The translations under genes were made by a program, and so were the position numbers. Shown piece by piece: positions 24,801 through 36,500 of a stretch of DNA of 64,000 bases. This DNA is from Ectocarpus siliculosus (taxonomy: Eukaryota > Sar > Phaeophyceae > Ectocarpales > Ectocarpaceae), in the NCBI GenBank assembly GCA_000310025.1, contig FN649734.1, positions 2,909,964-2,973,963 of the forward strand, read 5' to 3'. Position 1 is the stretch's first letter. The number at the start of each line of letters is the position of its first letter. A model generated the notes under the pieces. The model searched no databases and had not been told where the DNA came from. It was given only the letters and a program-made list of their open reading frames with translations.

Positions 24801-27525
24801 ATCCTCGACCATCCATAGTATCCGCAGACAGAGGTGAGTTTTGATTTGGGTCGGGTCTGGAAGAAAATGTATATATATATGGCACACAAAAAACAACAAG
24901 AATCTCGGGTTCTTACCGACGTGCCGTCCCTGGCGCTCTGTGCGAGCTTAAGGCGGTCGTCATCCCAGCCAATCAGCTCTCGGCGGAGGAATGCATCCAG
25001 GCCTAGCTTCGCCGCGAGATCCCACTCCGAGTAGCTTCATGGACCGCGACAGTAGAGAGGAACGTGTTCGGTCGCGAATTTAGTTTGAAGACCAACCCGA
25101 AAACGCCATAAATAAAAATTACACACAGCGGCAATATGAAAGACGCAGCAAAAACTGCAGCAGCAACGGCTACAACTGCAACAGCAGCAACGCGCGAGCA
25201 ACAAGAACATCTACAACAACAAAAACAACAACAGCTACAACGGTCGCATCAGCAACGCACACGCAACAAGAATGTCGACAACAACAACAACTGCAGCAGT
25301 AGCAACGCACGAGCAACGAACAACGTGAACAACAAAAACAACAACAACAACGGCAGCAGCAGCAATGACTCACGATGTCTCCTGCATCATGCTCTGCCAG
25401 AACTTGAGGCCGCTGTACACGTCGTCGTCAGAAACGAAGCTGGGCCGTCCCCCTGCCATCGACGACGCCTCCCTGACCATCTTCTGCACAGCTGCCACGT
25501 CGGCCGATCGCTCCATCTTCATGAGCGCGTGAGTGCGCTCGTACGCGTCTTCTTTCATGAGCCCTGCAGTTCAAGCCACATAAAAAACAGACCAGTTTTA
25601 GGTTCAACAACGTGTGTTTTCAGCACGTAAATAGATATCGCTTCAAATTCATGTCCATTCATGCAAGCGATTATATATTTCATCAAGAGACAGCCCGTCA
25701 TGCCTCCAATTTTGTCTTATAGATACCGCTACAGGAAATTCATGTTCATTCATACGCATGCTGTAGATAATATCTTTCGTCGAAGGACGAAGACTGCCCG
25801 TCATGTGTATCCACCCATGGTCTTAATTCAGAGAAACGAGCGGCTGTAGGGATTCGCCGGCTAGGTTCGATGACGACCCAACCGCGGTCGCAGGCGACCC
25901 GCACTGCGATGCCCAAGGACAGGACACACCCGACCTGCCCTTCCCATCCCCGCCCTCAAAAAACACCCCGCAAGGGTTTTGCAAACAACACTACGGACCG
26001 ACCGTAGGTACCACAATATACCACACCCCCAGGACCGATTTTGAAAAGCTCCACTTCTCCCAAGGAGACGAGGATGCCAACTCATTCTGATGCGTTTTCG
26101 GAAACATCTTGACGGGATGGTGCCAACGCCGCCATTTTCGGCACTGCCACTCCTTCTGCTGGGGAGTAATCAAGCTTTGAAAATCGGTCCAGGGGGTGTG
26201 GTATCTCGTGTCACCTACAGCATGCCGCCGCCGGTCTTGCCCAACAGCGCGAGCAAACACTGAACCCGGGGAATCGTAGAAACACAGGTGTGTCCGCTGA
26301 CGCTACTAAATTCATTGCCAATCTACCATTTAGCTGTGGAAGAGATGGAAATTGTTGTGTTTAAAGTGAGAAAAAAAAAAAAGGTCAAGGTTTGTAGGTC
26401 ATGCCAAGGCAGCACGCGCAAGATGCACGGCACGGACAGGGGTCACAGGGGTCGCGGAAGCCTGGGATCGCGACCAAAACCCCTGAGCATTCGTAGATAG
26501 CACCACCCCCCAAACCCATCCCGGACGACATCTCCGACTCCTCCGTTAGCTCTTCCACTCCATTGCTAGAGACGAAACAAACAACACCGACGACGACGCT
26601 ACACAGCTCATTTTCGTCTGTGGACAAGAGGACTAAAACGTCTACACACAAGACGCCGCCTCGGAAAAATGGACCATGAACGGACAAGGCCCCCCTCTTC
26701 ACACACTTAGCCCGCACCGTTCTGCATCAAGGCGTACTGCCGCTTCGCGAACACGTGGCTGATGGGCGGGGCTCCCGGCCGGAAACCCCGGGGGCCCAGC
26801 CACTCCGGGTCCTCCACCATGTGGGGGTTGCGGCTCGCGAACTCGTTGGCCAGGGTGTCCCAGGGCAGCTTGAGCGCCTCGATCCCGTTCGAAGGGCGCC
26901 GCTGGAAAGGAGGAACCTGCGCCGCGGGTATGGATAAAAGGGGGGCAACCGCCGGCATTGATAGAGGGGGAAGTGGTGATTTAGTCAAAGGTCATGCACG
27001 AGACTCGGCCTGCCCTCCGGTTCGACAGGAGCGTTGTGCACGCAGGCCGACATACACTACAAAATGTTCGGATATTTTTTCTCGCTCCGCTCGCGTGTGG
27101 TCATCTGCGTTCGGCTTGCGTGCCAAGTGGTTTCGAGAGTGTCACGTGGGGTGGGACACGAAGCCAGGAGGAAATATCTGCTCCTTGTCGTGTCGGCCCA
27201 GTTCACGCAGAGGAACACCGTTGCTCCTGGCCGCCGCCGTCCCTGCGGACGCGGACGACAGCGGCAGTATCGTCCATGCTAGCGGTCCCAGCTGAGGTTG
27301 GCACGTTGATACCGATCCTCCTAGTTGAGAGCGAGCCTTCTTCGCGAGTCACAAACTCTTTCGAGAAACAAACAAAGCACCCCCACAAAACACACACCGG
27401 TGGTGTGCGCAACAAGCAAAGCGGCGAACCTGTTTGGCAGCGGCGTACCACTTTGGAGGCTCCATCATACCGGCCTTGACCAGCACGCTGACCTTCTGCA
27501 GGGCGGTCTTCTGCTGCAGACGCAT
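16840..27525 (-). CDS. mS23/Rsm25-like mitochondrial ribosomal protein with long C-terminal extension, 13 exons
   Basis: Exons (complement): 27430-27525, 26718-26916, 25374-25563, 24917-25034, 24510-24624, 23907-24049, 23275-23421, 19880-19948, 19216-19289, 18573-18621, 18100-18216, 17436-17541, 16840-16937. Phases agree; 1521 nt, 506 aa. The N-terminus (LVKAGMMEPPKWYAAA, then QVPPFQRRP) matches the start of the mitochondrial small-subunit protein family mS23 (MRPS23, fungal Rsm25): a helix, Gly, Pro-Pro-x-Trp-Tyr, then Pro-Pro. Beyond about residue 100 I recognise no domain. Residues 240-290 are very acidic, and 337-506 are charged, helix-prone and Ala/Lys-rich up to the terminal AKAK. Known mS23 proteins are roughly 190-260 aa, so this one is about twice as long. 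Exon 2 could instead end with a GC donor four bases downstream. The acceptor of exon 8 is weak, and an additional exon in the 3.3-kb intron 7 is possible. Family assignment is moderate; the exon structure is firmer. Confidence 0.68.
17902..18016 (+). repeat. Dispersed repeat family B, one copy
   Basis: Core: CAGCCGGATAGCGCGGTCGA with GGCGTCGTTTCATT before it and a CA-rich end after it. It sits in intron 11 of the mS23-like gene, about 85-200 bp from the 5' splice site, antisense to the strand numbering but in the standard orientation relative to the host. Confidence 0.8.
20481..21056 (-). other. Unassigned ORF inside intron 7 of the mS23-like gene
   Basis: An open frame of about 190 codons on the host strand contains acidic and Ser/Thr-rich stretches and a segment GPELEAFTGDWMSLARKR. 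A frame of similar length is open on the plus strand, so the openness may just reflect GC-rich composition. It could hold an alternative exon of the host gene, but I could not find a donor and acceptor that keep the phase-0 junction. The left part of the frame ends in a family A repeat. Confidence 0.2.
21044..21650 (+). repeat. Dispersed repeat family A, long copy with tandem end
   Basis: The copy starts with a G-run and TACTCATAGTCGTGCATGCC and continues about 390 bp to ACCATTATGGTTACCGCC. It then carries two units of about 66 bp containing GTTTTACAACGTCGTTGCC and GCGACGAAAACCCAA. The same order of blocks, inverted, is found at 50430-50998. This copy lies in intron 7 of the mS23-like gene. 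Confidence 0.85.
21751..21820. repeat. (GAAA)n microsatellite
   Basis: About 16 GAAA units in intron 7 of the mS23-like gene, just past the long family A copy. Confidence 0.95.
22003..22208. repeat. Minisatellite, about 34-bp unit, six to seven copies
   Basis: Units follow the pattern GCCTACACTAAAACCTATA then TAGTCGTTGT, with small differences in each copy. The array lies in intron 7 of the mS23-like gene. Confidence 0.9.
22991..23240 (+). repeat. Dispersed repeat family B, two copies in tandem
   Basis: Copies at about 22991-23098 and 23103-23235 share TTTTCATTGGTCA / GTTTCATTGGTCA, a GCGGTCGA core, and CA-rich ends. The second copy also shows the full other arm (CCCAGATTTTGGCCTTCCC, AAAGCATTTTGTGCG). 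Both lie within the first 300 bp of intron 7 of the mS23-like gene, counted from its 5' splice site at 23274. Confidence 0.85.
23570..23622 (-). repeat. Copy of the exon-7 acceptor region within intron 6 of the mS23-like gene
   Basis: The segment CTCTTCCGTCTTGAACGTCC plus AAAGT and a G-rich stretch repeats the sequence at 23410-23440 that spans the acceptor of exon 7. It reproduces the AG and the first coding bases 150 bp upstream of the real site. Confidence 0.8.
24280..24455. repeat. CCA/CAA-rich simple repeat
   Basis: Degenerate CCACCA and CAACAA triplets in intron 5 of the mS23-like gene. A similar CAA/CAG-rich stretch at 25137-25368 fills most of intron 3. Confidence 0.85.
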
Positions 27526-30500
27526 AGTGCTAACCCCCCTTGCCTACGCCGGATGCCTCCTAGAGAGTTGCTGCGACTCAGCACACGAGTTTAGCAGCAA
27601 CAGAAGGAGCACGAGCACCAGCACCAGAAGGGGGGAAATAAACCGGCCGAAATACAGCAAACCGACTTAGCAGCGCAACTCACACATGACTGTCTACCAA
27701 CCGTTGCCGGTGTAGTCCAAAACTGAGGTCAAACGAAGCGCATGCGAAGATTTTGTCTGCCACAATATCGTCCGCCCTCCTCTGTGTGCTTCAGCACGTG
27801 CAGTCAGTCTGCCGCGTTTTGACTGGAAATCGTGTCTTGCTCAAAACACCACGACGGGGGGGGGGTGATATCTCACGTCACACGAATGCCAACAACGACG
27901 TCAGGTACACCCAATTTTTTCCCTGTCATTGTGTGTTGCGACACAAAGTCGGTGCTACAATAGAAGGGGGGCCGGTGCAGACACTATCAGATAGATTCCA
28001 GGGTAGGTCCGTTGCAATCGAGAGCGGTCCACAAGACCATTACATCCACACACCAGCAGCAGGCTGCAGGCTGTTGTTGGACGCTAAGTACCAAGCAACG
28101 TTAGCCCAGGGAGGAGCACAACTTGGAGACAATGGCAACTACACACAAGCAAAGGGTAGTTGGCAATAGCACAGCCCAGGTGCTAGTGTCATCGGACCTT
28201 GTGTCGCAACTGTGTACACTGCTGTAGCAGACAGAGCCTCCCACACAGAGGTGGTTGATGCCGACTGCTTGCTGCCAGATGGGCAACCTTGTTGCAGGCC
28301 GAAAAGTGCGCGACGGGCTATCGTACACAAGGAGAAAATGTACTCCAGCAACACATTGCACAACAAAGCAACGCTGGATGAGCTTATCCGTCGCACCTCG
28401 TGAAGTGCTCAGAGTCGTTTGCCTTCGCAGGCTTCCGCTGTCATATTGCGGTTGCCGGTGCACGTGACGTGCGGTGTAAAATGCTAGGGGTATCGCACGC
28501 AGGAAACATTGGGCGTGCTCATACGCGCTGGTTGATTTCGCGGAACCCCTTGGATATCGAAACTCACATTCAAAGACGGTGACTATAAACAACCTCTGGT
28601 TATTACAGTAATAGTCTTTGCTCACATTCGAAACATGGAAAGCAAACAGAGATCCAACACACTTTTCTTACTCTGCACCCTTGATCTGAACCAATCTATA
28701 CCTACACACACCTTGCGCAAGCGCGAGTGCTATCCGTGATTACGGGAATATGCCTCTGACATGGACCTTGTTCGAACCCGAAAGTGAGGCAAAAGGTAAA
28801 AGCCGCACCTTCCTTCCGTTGCTCATCTATCTGTACTCTATTTTCAGTAGACTTGCCTACAGAAGGACCAAGTTCGACTTTGAACTCGTCTCGTCATGGC
28901 ACGGGTTCATGCGCGTGTACCCTGGCGGTCGCGGCGCGGCAACGTTAGGACGAAGTGGCCAAGCGTCGGAATCGGGCCGACTTCATCGGGCGGGGAACTA
29001 GTCTAGACTATCTCCCTCAAAACCCTTATGAAGGCACGAGATCGTGCCCACCAGCCGTGGGAAGTCGTGACGGACAACCGAGGATCGAGACTTTTCAGAG
29101 AGTGAGCCGGTTGAGCGAGATAAGAACCGGTGGAACGAGCGAGTCTGTACACGAAGATACATCCCCAGACACTACAGCAGCGTGTCGCCCTCGTGAAATA
29201 TTTGGAGACGGTTGGTTCCTGCTTGTTCCCCTCTCCCAACTACATAGACTATTCACATCGCGTGTCCAGGAAGTCGCCCCACCGGCAAGAAAGTGGGGGG
29301 AGAGCGCTCCGTTTTGGGCGTAAGCATATACGCCGGTTTTATGGGTGCAGCTCCATGTTGTCAAAGGATAATTTGTTTCTTTAATCTTATCGCATCAAAT
29401 GAGTAGTAGTGTGTCCTGCTGTAGTGACGAGCTACGGGTGGTTCCTGGTGGCGGAAACGAAGGGCGTTAAGAATCGAACCTCGCTTCATCGAAATGCCCC
29501 TCCCCAGGAGGTCATGGTCGTGCTCACTCACTGTTTTCTCGGGATGCGCCGTTTGACAACATTTCACACATCTTCACTCCATTCGCCAGAATTTGGGAGA
29601 GGTTACAACGGCCACAATCACACCACCAGGCACGGCCATTGGAGCCCCGCCGTCTGGGCTGCATGTACAAGTTGACCTTTCCCACAAACTGCAATATAGT
29701 GAAACTTCATCGGAGTTGCGGCCGTGAACCTTACCACTTCCATGATAATATCAACCCAAGCTGGCATGGAGTTTGCGGGTTGGTCAACAATATTTCGGTC
29801 AGGCATGCAAATATATATGTCGATTTTGCGGTGCAGCTCACCGTCACCGCCCTTTCGACTCCAGCACTCACTCACGGAAATATCCTCTTGACAACAAGGC
29901 ATGAAAAAAACTCAAACACGCACTCGAGTGAGCTCGAAAGTTTGCACGACAATGGCTCCAAGGGGGTGGAGGAGCGAATACGAGGTATGGGGGGGTAATG
30001 AGCCGCGTGGTGCGACTCAATACCTTGATGTAGTCTTATCTGCGATGCTGATGGTGCACGAATCCCGACACACACCAGCGTGAATTGTTTGTGGTGCAAC
30101 TGTGCGTGCACCACACAGAGGGACAGCAGGCGTGCGACGGGAGCGACCACCGTTCAAAATTTTGCACGTTACATGCGGTTGTTTCTTTCCGTTTTGATGC
30201 ACATGCACCAAGAAAAAAAATGTGAAGTCTTAGTCTTTCCACTGTGCGGACGCCAACACGCGCATCTGGGCATCTGGAAGAAGCACACATACATGCGGCA
30301 TCCCCCGGCGGCGAACGTATCACACATCACACCGTTGAGGACCACGACCAGCAGCGTAGACATAGGATGGATGGCAAATATTGCGTCAGGCTCACAACTT
30401 AAGTTGCCCGCCACATTGGTCTCAAGCTTTCCGAATTTCCCGCCCAAGTGAAAGCAAGCAGTCCAGGATGAACCAAAAACAACAATAAGCCGTTGATGGT

Positions 30501-31234
30501 CATGTGACGTCATGACTTTGATGCGAGAGGCCGAGAGGCCCTGCTGCAGCCCTGCAGCAGCAACAACAGCATGCATAGAGGGCACGGCTTTCTTTGCGAA
30601 GACAGCCAGTAACGCGGCGTAAGTACGCAATCTGAATCGATCCCGCGGGGGACCATCCTGACAACGCACAGCAGCAGGAGTAGTAGACCCTCACGCCCTC
30701 GACGGATTCTCTCGATGATGATAGGTGTGATCTGGACTTGGGACGGTGTGTTATTTGTTATTTGTGTGATCATCGGTGTGCTCTTTTTGAAGCAGTTGGT
30801 TGGACCCACACTCAGCATCAATAAATACCCGCCAGGTTACACATGGCGCATGCCTACAGTATATCCACGGTGCACAGGTCGTATAGGCCCGGCCCCTCCT
30901 GGTTTTCATAGCTGGTCTCAGACCAGCGTCTCAGCGATGATGCGTTTGTTGGTGGTGTTCTTGCGTCTCTGTCGGTATTTCTTGTCCTGGTCTGAATCGC
31001 ACGCGCGCGCGATCTCCGCTTTTGTGCACGCCTTTTCGCGTAGAAACCCCGGGGTTGGGGAGCAAAATCTCCTAAAAATATAGGCTACATACACCGGTAA
31101 AGCACGGCCATCTGCTCTCGGAGCACGACGAAAAGGGTGTGGAGAAGAGCGCGCTATTTTTCTTCTTCGCCAGAAGCGAGCAGATCGTCAATCGGTGCCC
31201 TATTGATCTCGTTCTGGTCCCAAAGGTGTGCTAA
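27526..31234. other. 3.7 kb without a recognised gene
   Basis: Lies upstream of the mS23-like gene start, up to the retrotransposon, so it should hold that gene's promoter. The ORFs seen (for example 28101-28625 on the minus strand) have no recognisable domain and no supported splice partners. A short perfect inverted repeat, CTGCTGCAG / CTGCAGCAG separated by two bases, sits at 30540-30559. Confidence 0.5.
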
Positions 31235-31239
31235 ATAGG

Positions 31240-31560
31240 TGAAAGGTAAACTACGCTGGGGTGCAGCAAGCCCGTGCTGCGCGTTACTTGGGGCACTGGG
31301 TAGTCGGCCGTGTTAGGCCGAGAGAGAGAGATTGAGGTGGCGTTGGAGTAAGCGTTGGAGAAGGAAACTTGATTGGAGAGAGCGACGGCGGTAGCGGTGG
31401 AGAGAGAGGAAGTGAGCTGCACGCACGCAAGCCTCATCACATCCGCCACGCCAAAAGGGTCCCCGTGACTGCACCGGTGGTACCCCACAATACGCGAAAT
31501 TCCCAACACGTATCCCCCTGGGATACTCACGACCAGATACTGCTACGAGTATATCTAACA
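31240..31560 (-). repeat. 3' LTR of the copia element
   Basis: 321 bp, about 97-98% identical to the copy at 37938-38259. It starts with TGTTAGATATACTCG on the minus strand. Confidence 0.93.
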
Positions 31561-31778
31561 TCCCCCCTGCTCGCAACAGTTTCTCAATGAAAACTTCGCT
31601 AACATCTGATATCTCAACCAAAAGACATCTTTTCCAGAATAATATGCCATCAAGATCATGCCAAAATATGAGAAAGAAAAACAATTCAAAGAAACAAATA
31701 TGCCATCGCGCGTTACGAATACTTGGCGCGGAAAACGAAACAAAACCAAAATGAACTCATCAGACACACAATGACCAC

Positions 31779-32276
31779 TCATGCCAAATTCATCACAAAA
31801 TCACGGTGAGACTCAAAAGCATCCTTCGACAAACTCTTCGTGAGAAAGTCTGCACGCTGGTACGGTGACGGCACGTGGGTTACCGAAATTTCCTTCCTCT
31901 CTACCAGTTCCCGGAGAAAATGGTGCCTTACATCTATGTGCTTCGAGTTCGAGTTCGAGATGGGGTTCTGCGCTAGGTGAATCGCCCCCTGGTTGTCCTC
32001 GAATATTGGGATGCACGGCATGCCAACCTGTGGCAGCATGAAACGCCAAACCTGCCTCAAAAGCAAAACGTCCTTCACTACATCACCAAGCGCGACGTAC
32101 TCTGCTTCTGTCGTCGAAAGCGTAACGCACTTTTGCGTTCTAGAAAGCCAAGACACGGCGCCTCCTCCACACGTCACGATCCCCCCTGATACCGACCTAC
32201 GGTCTGCTGCCTTGCTCGCAAAGTCCGCATCAGCGTACCCCTGCAAGCTGAATCCCTCTACCGTACCTCTCTGAAA
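31779..32276 (-). pseudogene. RNase H segment of copia pol
   Basis: Contains YADADFASKAADRRS and TLSTTEAEYVAL, the conserved Asp and Glu blocks of the Ty1/copia RNase H, and further down HIDVRHHFLREL. It is in the same frame as the reverse transcriptase segment and is separated from it only by a single TAA at 32277-32279. It ends at a stop close to the polypurine tract. Confidence 0.9.
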
Positions 32277-32279
32277 TTA

Positions 32280-33200
32280 AATACCGAAGTGACTCGTCCT
32301 CCTCGCATACCCTAAAATACCTATCGCTGCATCCCAGTGGACCTGCTTCGGAGATGTGCAATACCTCGCTACTGCCCTTACAGCATTCGCAATGTCTGGT
32401 CTAGTCTGAGTCGCCAGCCACATCAAAGATCCGACTAGCTCACGAAACGGAAAGTCTGTCTCTACCTCATCCGCATAAAAATCAGAAAGCTTCACTCCCG
32501 AAGACATCGGAACGCTCTTACCCCCGACTACTCCATACTCTGCTGCTAGCTCATCCGTGAAAGTCTGCTGAGAAATCGTCAACCTACCGGTATCCTTGTT
32601 CCTCTCGTAAAAGCAGCCAGAATACCATCGCAACTCTCCCAGGTTCTTCACCGGCACAGACTTGTTGAGGTCTGCGCCAAACTTGTCACATCTCTCCCTC
32701 TCTCCGACAGCAAAAATATCATCTACATGTACTACCAAGATCAAAACAACACACCCATCCTCAATCAATCGAAACACACAAGCATCGACCAAACACTGCT
32801 CAAATCCCAATGCTATCAAACACCTTTTTAGCATTGCATGCCACTGCCTAGATGCCTGCCTCAAGCCATACAGACTCTTGCCTATTTTTACAATCATTCC
32901 AGATAGAGCTCCACATCCCTGCGGTAGGCGCATGTACACGTCTTCCTCCAACTCCGAACGCACAAAAGCTTGCTCAATATCGAAATGACACAGGTCGAGG
33001 TTTAACTCGCACGCCAAAGCAGCCAACATCCTAACACACGAAACAGAAACGGTAGGCGCGTACAGCTCTCCAAAGTCAATGTACTCTCTCTGCACATCAC
33101 CTCTCGCTACAAGTCTCGACTTAACCGTAGTGGGCCACCCAAACTCATCTGCCTTCCAATCGAATACCCACTTAGCGTTGATTGCATTCTCCACTAATTG
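32280..33200 (-). pseudogene. Reverse transcriptase segment of copia pol (RVT_2)
   Basis: About 300 codons with the copia signatures: NAKWVFDWKADE, KSRLVARGD, HFDIEQAFVRSELEEDVYM, GKSLYGLRQASRQWH, and VHVDDIFAVG. The last is the catalytic Asp pair in a His-Val-Asp-Asp form, where Tyr-Val-Asp-Asp is usual. It lies in the same frame as the integrase, from which one TAG (33201-33203) separates it. Otherwise it is uninterrupted. Confidence 0.92.
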
Positions 33201-33203
33201 CTA

Positions 33204-35010
33204 CTTTGCCGGAGTAAAAGACCCCGCTTCCAACAAGCCGTAAAACTCCCTTTGCATGGAGTCACTCCAGAGGTGTCGGTGCGCCGACGCCATGGCCTCG
33301 TTGTAGCTCTTTGGAACACGAAGGTCGCTAGCCTGGCTGTGCAGAAGGTCAGGGCGTTGCTCCGGTGGGCGCTGGTCTCGCAGCATGGCGTCAATGTCTT
33401 CCCGGTTGGCGAGAAGCATGGCAAATGCAAGTGGAAAGCCAGCTCCTCCAGCCCCCGGGTCGACCGCTGCGAGTGCTCCCGCTTGCTCTCCTCCCCCCGC
33501 TCCCCCCGGCTCCCTGCGCTCCTCGTCCACCGCGCTTCGAGTCTCCAACATCGACACCAGAGTGTTCTTGTCTAGCATCGAGATGAGACCTGTGCTGTGC
33601 CTCGTCCCCGATCTTGTGCGGCTCGGCAGCCGCGGGTCTGTCATACCCTCGGCCTTCTTACCCGGGCGAAGCTGCCGCATGGCGTGAGCCGTAAGCGGGG
33701 GCATCGCGTGGTCCGGCGGCGGCGGCTGGGCTGGATCGGGAGTCGCTGACGGTGGTGTCGAGGCGGCAGAAGGCGGAGCTGGAGCGAGATCTGGAGCGGA
33801 CAACGGCGTGGGCGCTGGCGGCGGCGTGGCGGCGATCGAAGGCTTTGGAGCGGGCGCGGGCGCGGGAGCTGGAGCGGGCGACGGCGTGGGCGCTGGCGGC
33901 GGCGTGGCGGCGGTCGAAGGCGTCGGGACTGGGCCAAAGTCGATCGAGGCGACCGGCGGCGTGAACGGGGGGTGCGTCGGCGCAGCGGTGATACCAACGG
34001 AACCCCCCTCGCCGGCTGGCGCCGACGTCACCCACGATACGTTGTTGGTGTAGACGACGCGGCCGGTGGACGCCTTGAGGAACTTGACGGTGCCGCTCGG
34101 GTGGTTGTCCCCGCCGTTCAGGTAGTAGCAGAGGGTGGCCTGGTCGTCGACCTTGGTGCGGCGATCCTCACGCATGAAGCCGGGCTGGAAGAACGGCAGC
34201 ACGCGGAACGGCCCCTGCTCGCCGGTGAACATCTCGTGCGGCGAGCATCGCCCGGGGTTGGCCTTGGTCGCCGACTGGTTGAGAGCGTCGGCGGCCCACT
34301 TCGCTGATTCCATCCAAAGACGGTCACCGCGCTGGTCGAGGCCGGGGATGGAGGCGAAGTCGACGTTGAACACACGGCCAGCGCTGCGGCCGGCGGCCAT
34401 GCCGGCCTTCATAGTCCGCCAGATGGCGCTCTCGACGACGCCGTTGTACTTCGGAGTGCCAGGCGGGGTGAACTCGACGCCGATGCCGTTGTCGTCGCAG
34501 TATTGCCGGAAGTCGCCACGGGTCCACTCGGTGCCGTTGTCGACTCGGAAACACTCGATGTGCCCGAGGTCGTACCGCCCCACGTCCGCCAGCAGCCTTT
34601 TCGTTGCCGCCAACGCGTCGAACTTCCGCCGGAGACCGTAGACCTTGTTCCACCGCGAGGCGCTGTCGACGGCGACGAACAGGTAGAGGTTGCCGCCCAG
34701 GGAAGGCACCAGCGGTCCACACAAGTCCAGGTGAACACGCCCGAGTGGCTTGGACGCCCGCGCTCCCGGCCCCCGCGGCACCGACGCTCGCCTACCCTTC
34801 GCCTTCATGCAGTCCGTGCACGGTTCCAGCTCGCCTGTGAGAGTGATGCCCCTCTGCCGAGCAGTTTCTCTCAAAAGCGGTTCACAAGCGTGTGCGAGGG
34901 AACGGTGGAAGCGGTTGATGTCCACGGACTGATCGGTTGAACCAAGAGCAAAGGGAGACGCACCAGGGCCAAGCGCGGCCGCACCCAAGTCAAAATCAGC
35001 ACCCCCATCA
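33204..35010 (-). pseudogene. Integrase segment of copia pol
   Basis: Starts with the zinc-binding pre-integrase motif (HRSLAHACEPL, then CTDCMKAKG). The integrase core follows with its three acidic residues in VHLDLCGPL, FRVDNGTEW and NGVVESAIW. After the core comes a long Pro/Ala-rich, low-complexity linker (about 33640-33990) before the reverse transcriptase. The upstream join to the protease region needs a frame change near 35010. Confidence 0.9.
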
Positions 35011-35760
35011 ACCATCCAAAACAGCAGCCACACGCGCAGCATCAGTCTCAGGGATAAACGCGGGGAAAAACTCTTGATACGGGGTGTCATCATAGCCATC
35101 CATGAGCTGCTCGTCGGTGAGCACACTCGTATGTCCAAGATCCATACCCGGAAAAGTACCCACACACACAAACTCAGACGCCGAAGAAGGTACTACGCCG
35201 GCAGAGCCGGCGGGCGGGACGCTCTCACTCGCAGGTACTACACTGGTGGGACCAGTGGGCGTGACGCTATCAGTCGAAGGTACTACGCTGGTGGGACCAG
35301 CGGGCGTGACGCTCATACTCGAAGGTACTACGCTGACAGAGCCAGCGGGAGGAAAACGCAACACTGACACCAATGATTTCGCGGAGCCCCCGCTGGGGGA
35401 AGGGGAACACGAATCGGGGGCATTCACGAATGCGGGCAAAGCAGCAGAGTCTACTACAATCGCAGATGGGTCGTAAGGCAACCGCATAGCATAAGCGACA
35501 GACGCTTTCTCCTCTCTAGCAAACAGCAGTCCATTTTGTAAAGTCGCACCACGCTCGTCTTTAAGGATTTGTTGCTTGAGGGAAACAGCATGCGTGGAGA
35601 ACAGGTTGAAATTCAGGCTTTGCACTACAGATACGTCTGTCAGCTTCACACACATCGTCGTTTGTTCGCCATTCTCATCCTCCTGAAAGAAGCTAAGGTT
35701 GATGCTACCGATAGCTTGCACGTCTAGCAGTCGACCATCGCCTACGACGACATACTTCTA
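35008..35760 (-). pseudogene. Protease-to-integrase linker with tandem peptide repeat
   Basis: A frame different from its neighbours. It contains NFNLFSTHAVSLKQQIL, typical of the segment after copia protease, and four tandem units of about 16 residues of the type SVTPAGPTSVVPS, encoded by 48-bp DNA repeats at about 35186-35350. Confidence 0.8.
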
Positions 35761-36500
35761 TTTGCGAGGATCTCCTGCAGGTCGTACATGTGTAAGCTAC
35801 TGTTGGTAAAACTGTTGCTTGCACCTGAATCAGCTACCCATCTCTCGCTACCAGGCGGCCCCTCACTAGATTCCACACTCAGCAAAGACGAAGCAGACGC
35901 AACTCCAATCGTCACTCCTATCCTACCAAAAAAATCTTCGGGGTGAGACTTGCCTAGGGGCACCGATTGTGCCGTGCAGAGGTGGAGGTAGCCCGAAGAT
36001 GGAGGCGCGCCAGGAGAAGGGGTAGAGGACGAGGAGGAAGCGGTGCTGCTGCTGCTCGCGGGGGGGGGCTGACGTGGCTGCTCGGATGACGAATCGTGGC
36101 CGGCGGGAGGGTAGTAGACGTAGTGGATCCCGCCGTCAGATGAACGGCTGTCTTCGTACCCGGAGGAGTAGCTGTAGCTGTCCCCGCCGCCGGCGTAGTG
36201 GGCGTACCCGGCGTCGTGGTAGCCGTCGTCGTAGGAGTAGCCGTCGTAGTAGTCGCCGTAATCTTCGTAGTAGCCACCATCATCGTGGGCGTAGTACACA
36301 ACGTACACCTGCTCTCTTCCGTGGCCAGGACGCGCGTGCCCCGGGCCTCTCCCTGTCCGCTCTCTCTCGGCACGACCGTCGCTGCTGTGGCGTCCCGCGG
36401 GCCCACGACCCCCCGTGTGACGCCCCAGACGACCACCAGGCCCAAGTCCACGAAGAGGTCGCGGGGGGGGGTGAGGCTTGGCTCCAGCCACCGCCACCAT
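35742..36500 (-). pseudogene. Protease segment of copia pol
   Basis: The aspartic protease signature WVADSGASNSFTN is present, followed by MYDLQEILANR. Upstream is a Tyr/Asp/Gly-rich, low-complexity stretch. The frame differs from gag and from the following linker, so at least one frame change lies on each side. Confidence 0.85.

Noticed and set aside
28101-28625. 174-codon minus-strand ORF in the spacer
   Set aside because: No recognisable motif and no splice partner; probably chance.
33640-33990. Pro/Arg-rich ORFs in other frames of the integrase linker
   Set aside because: Shadows of the Pro/Ala repeat in the copia frame.
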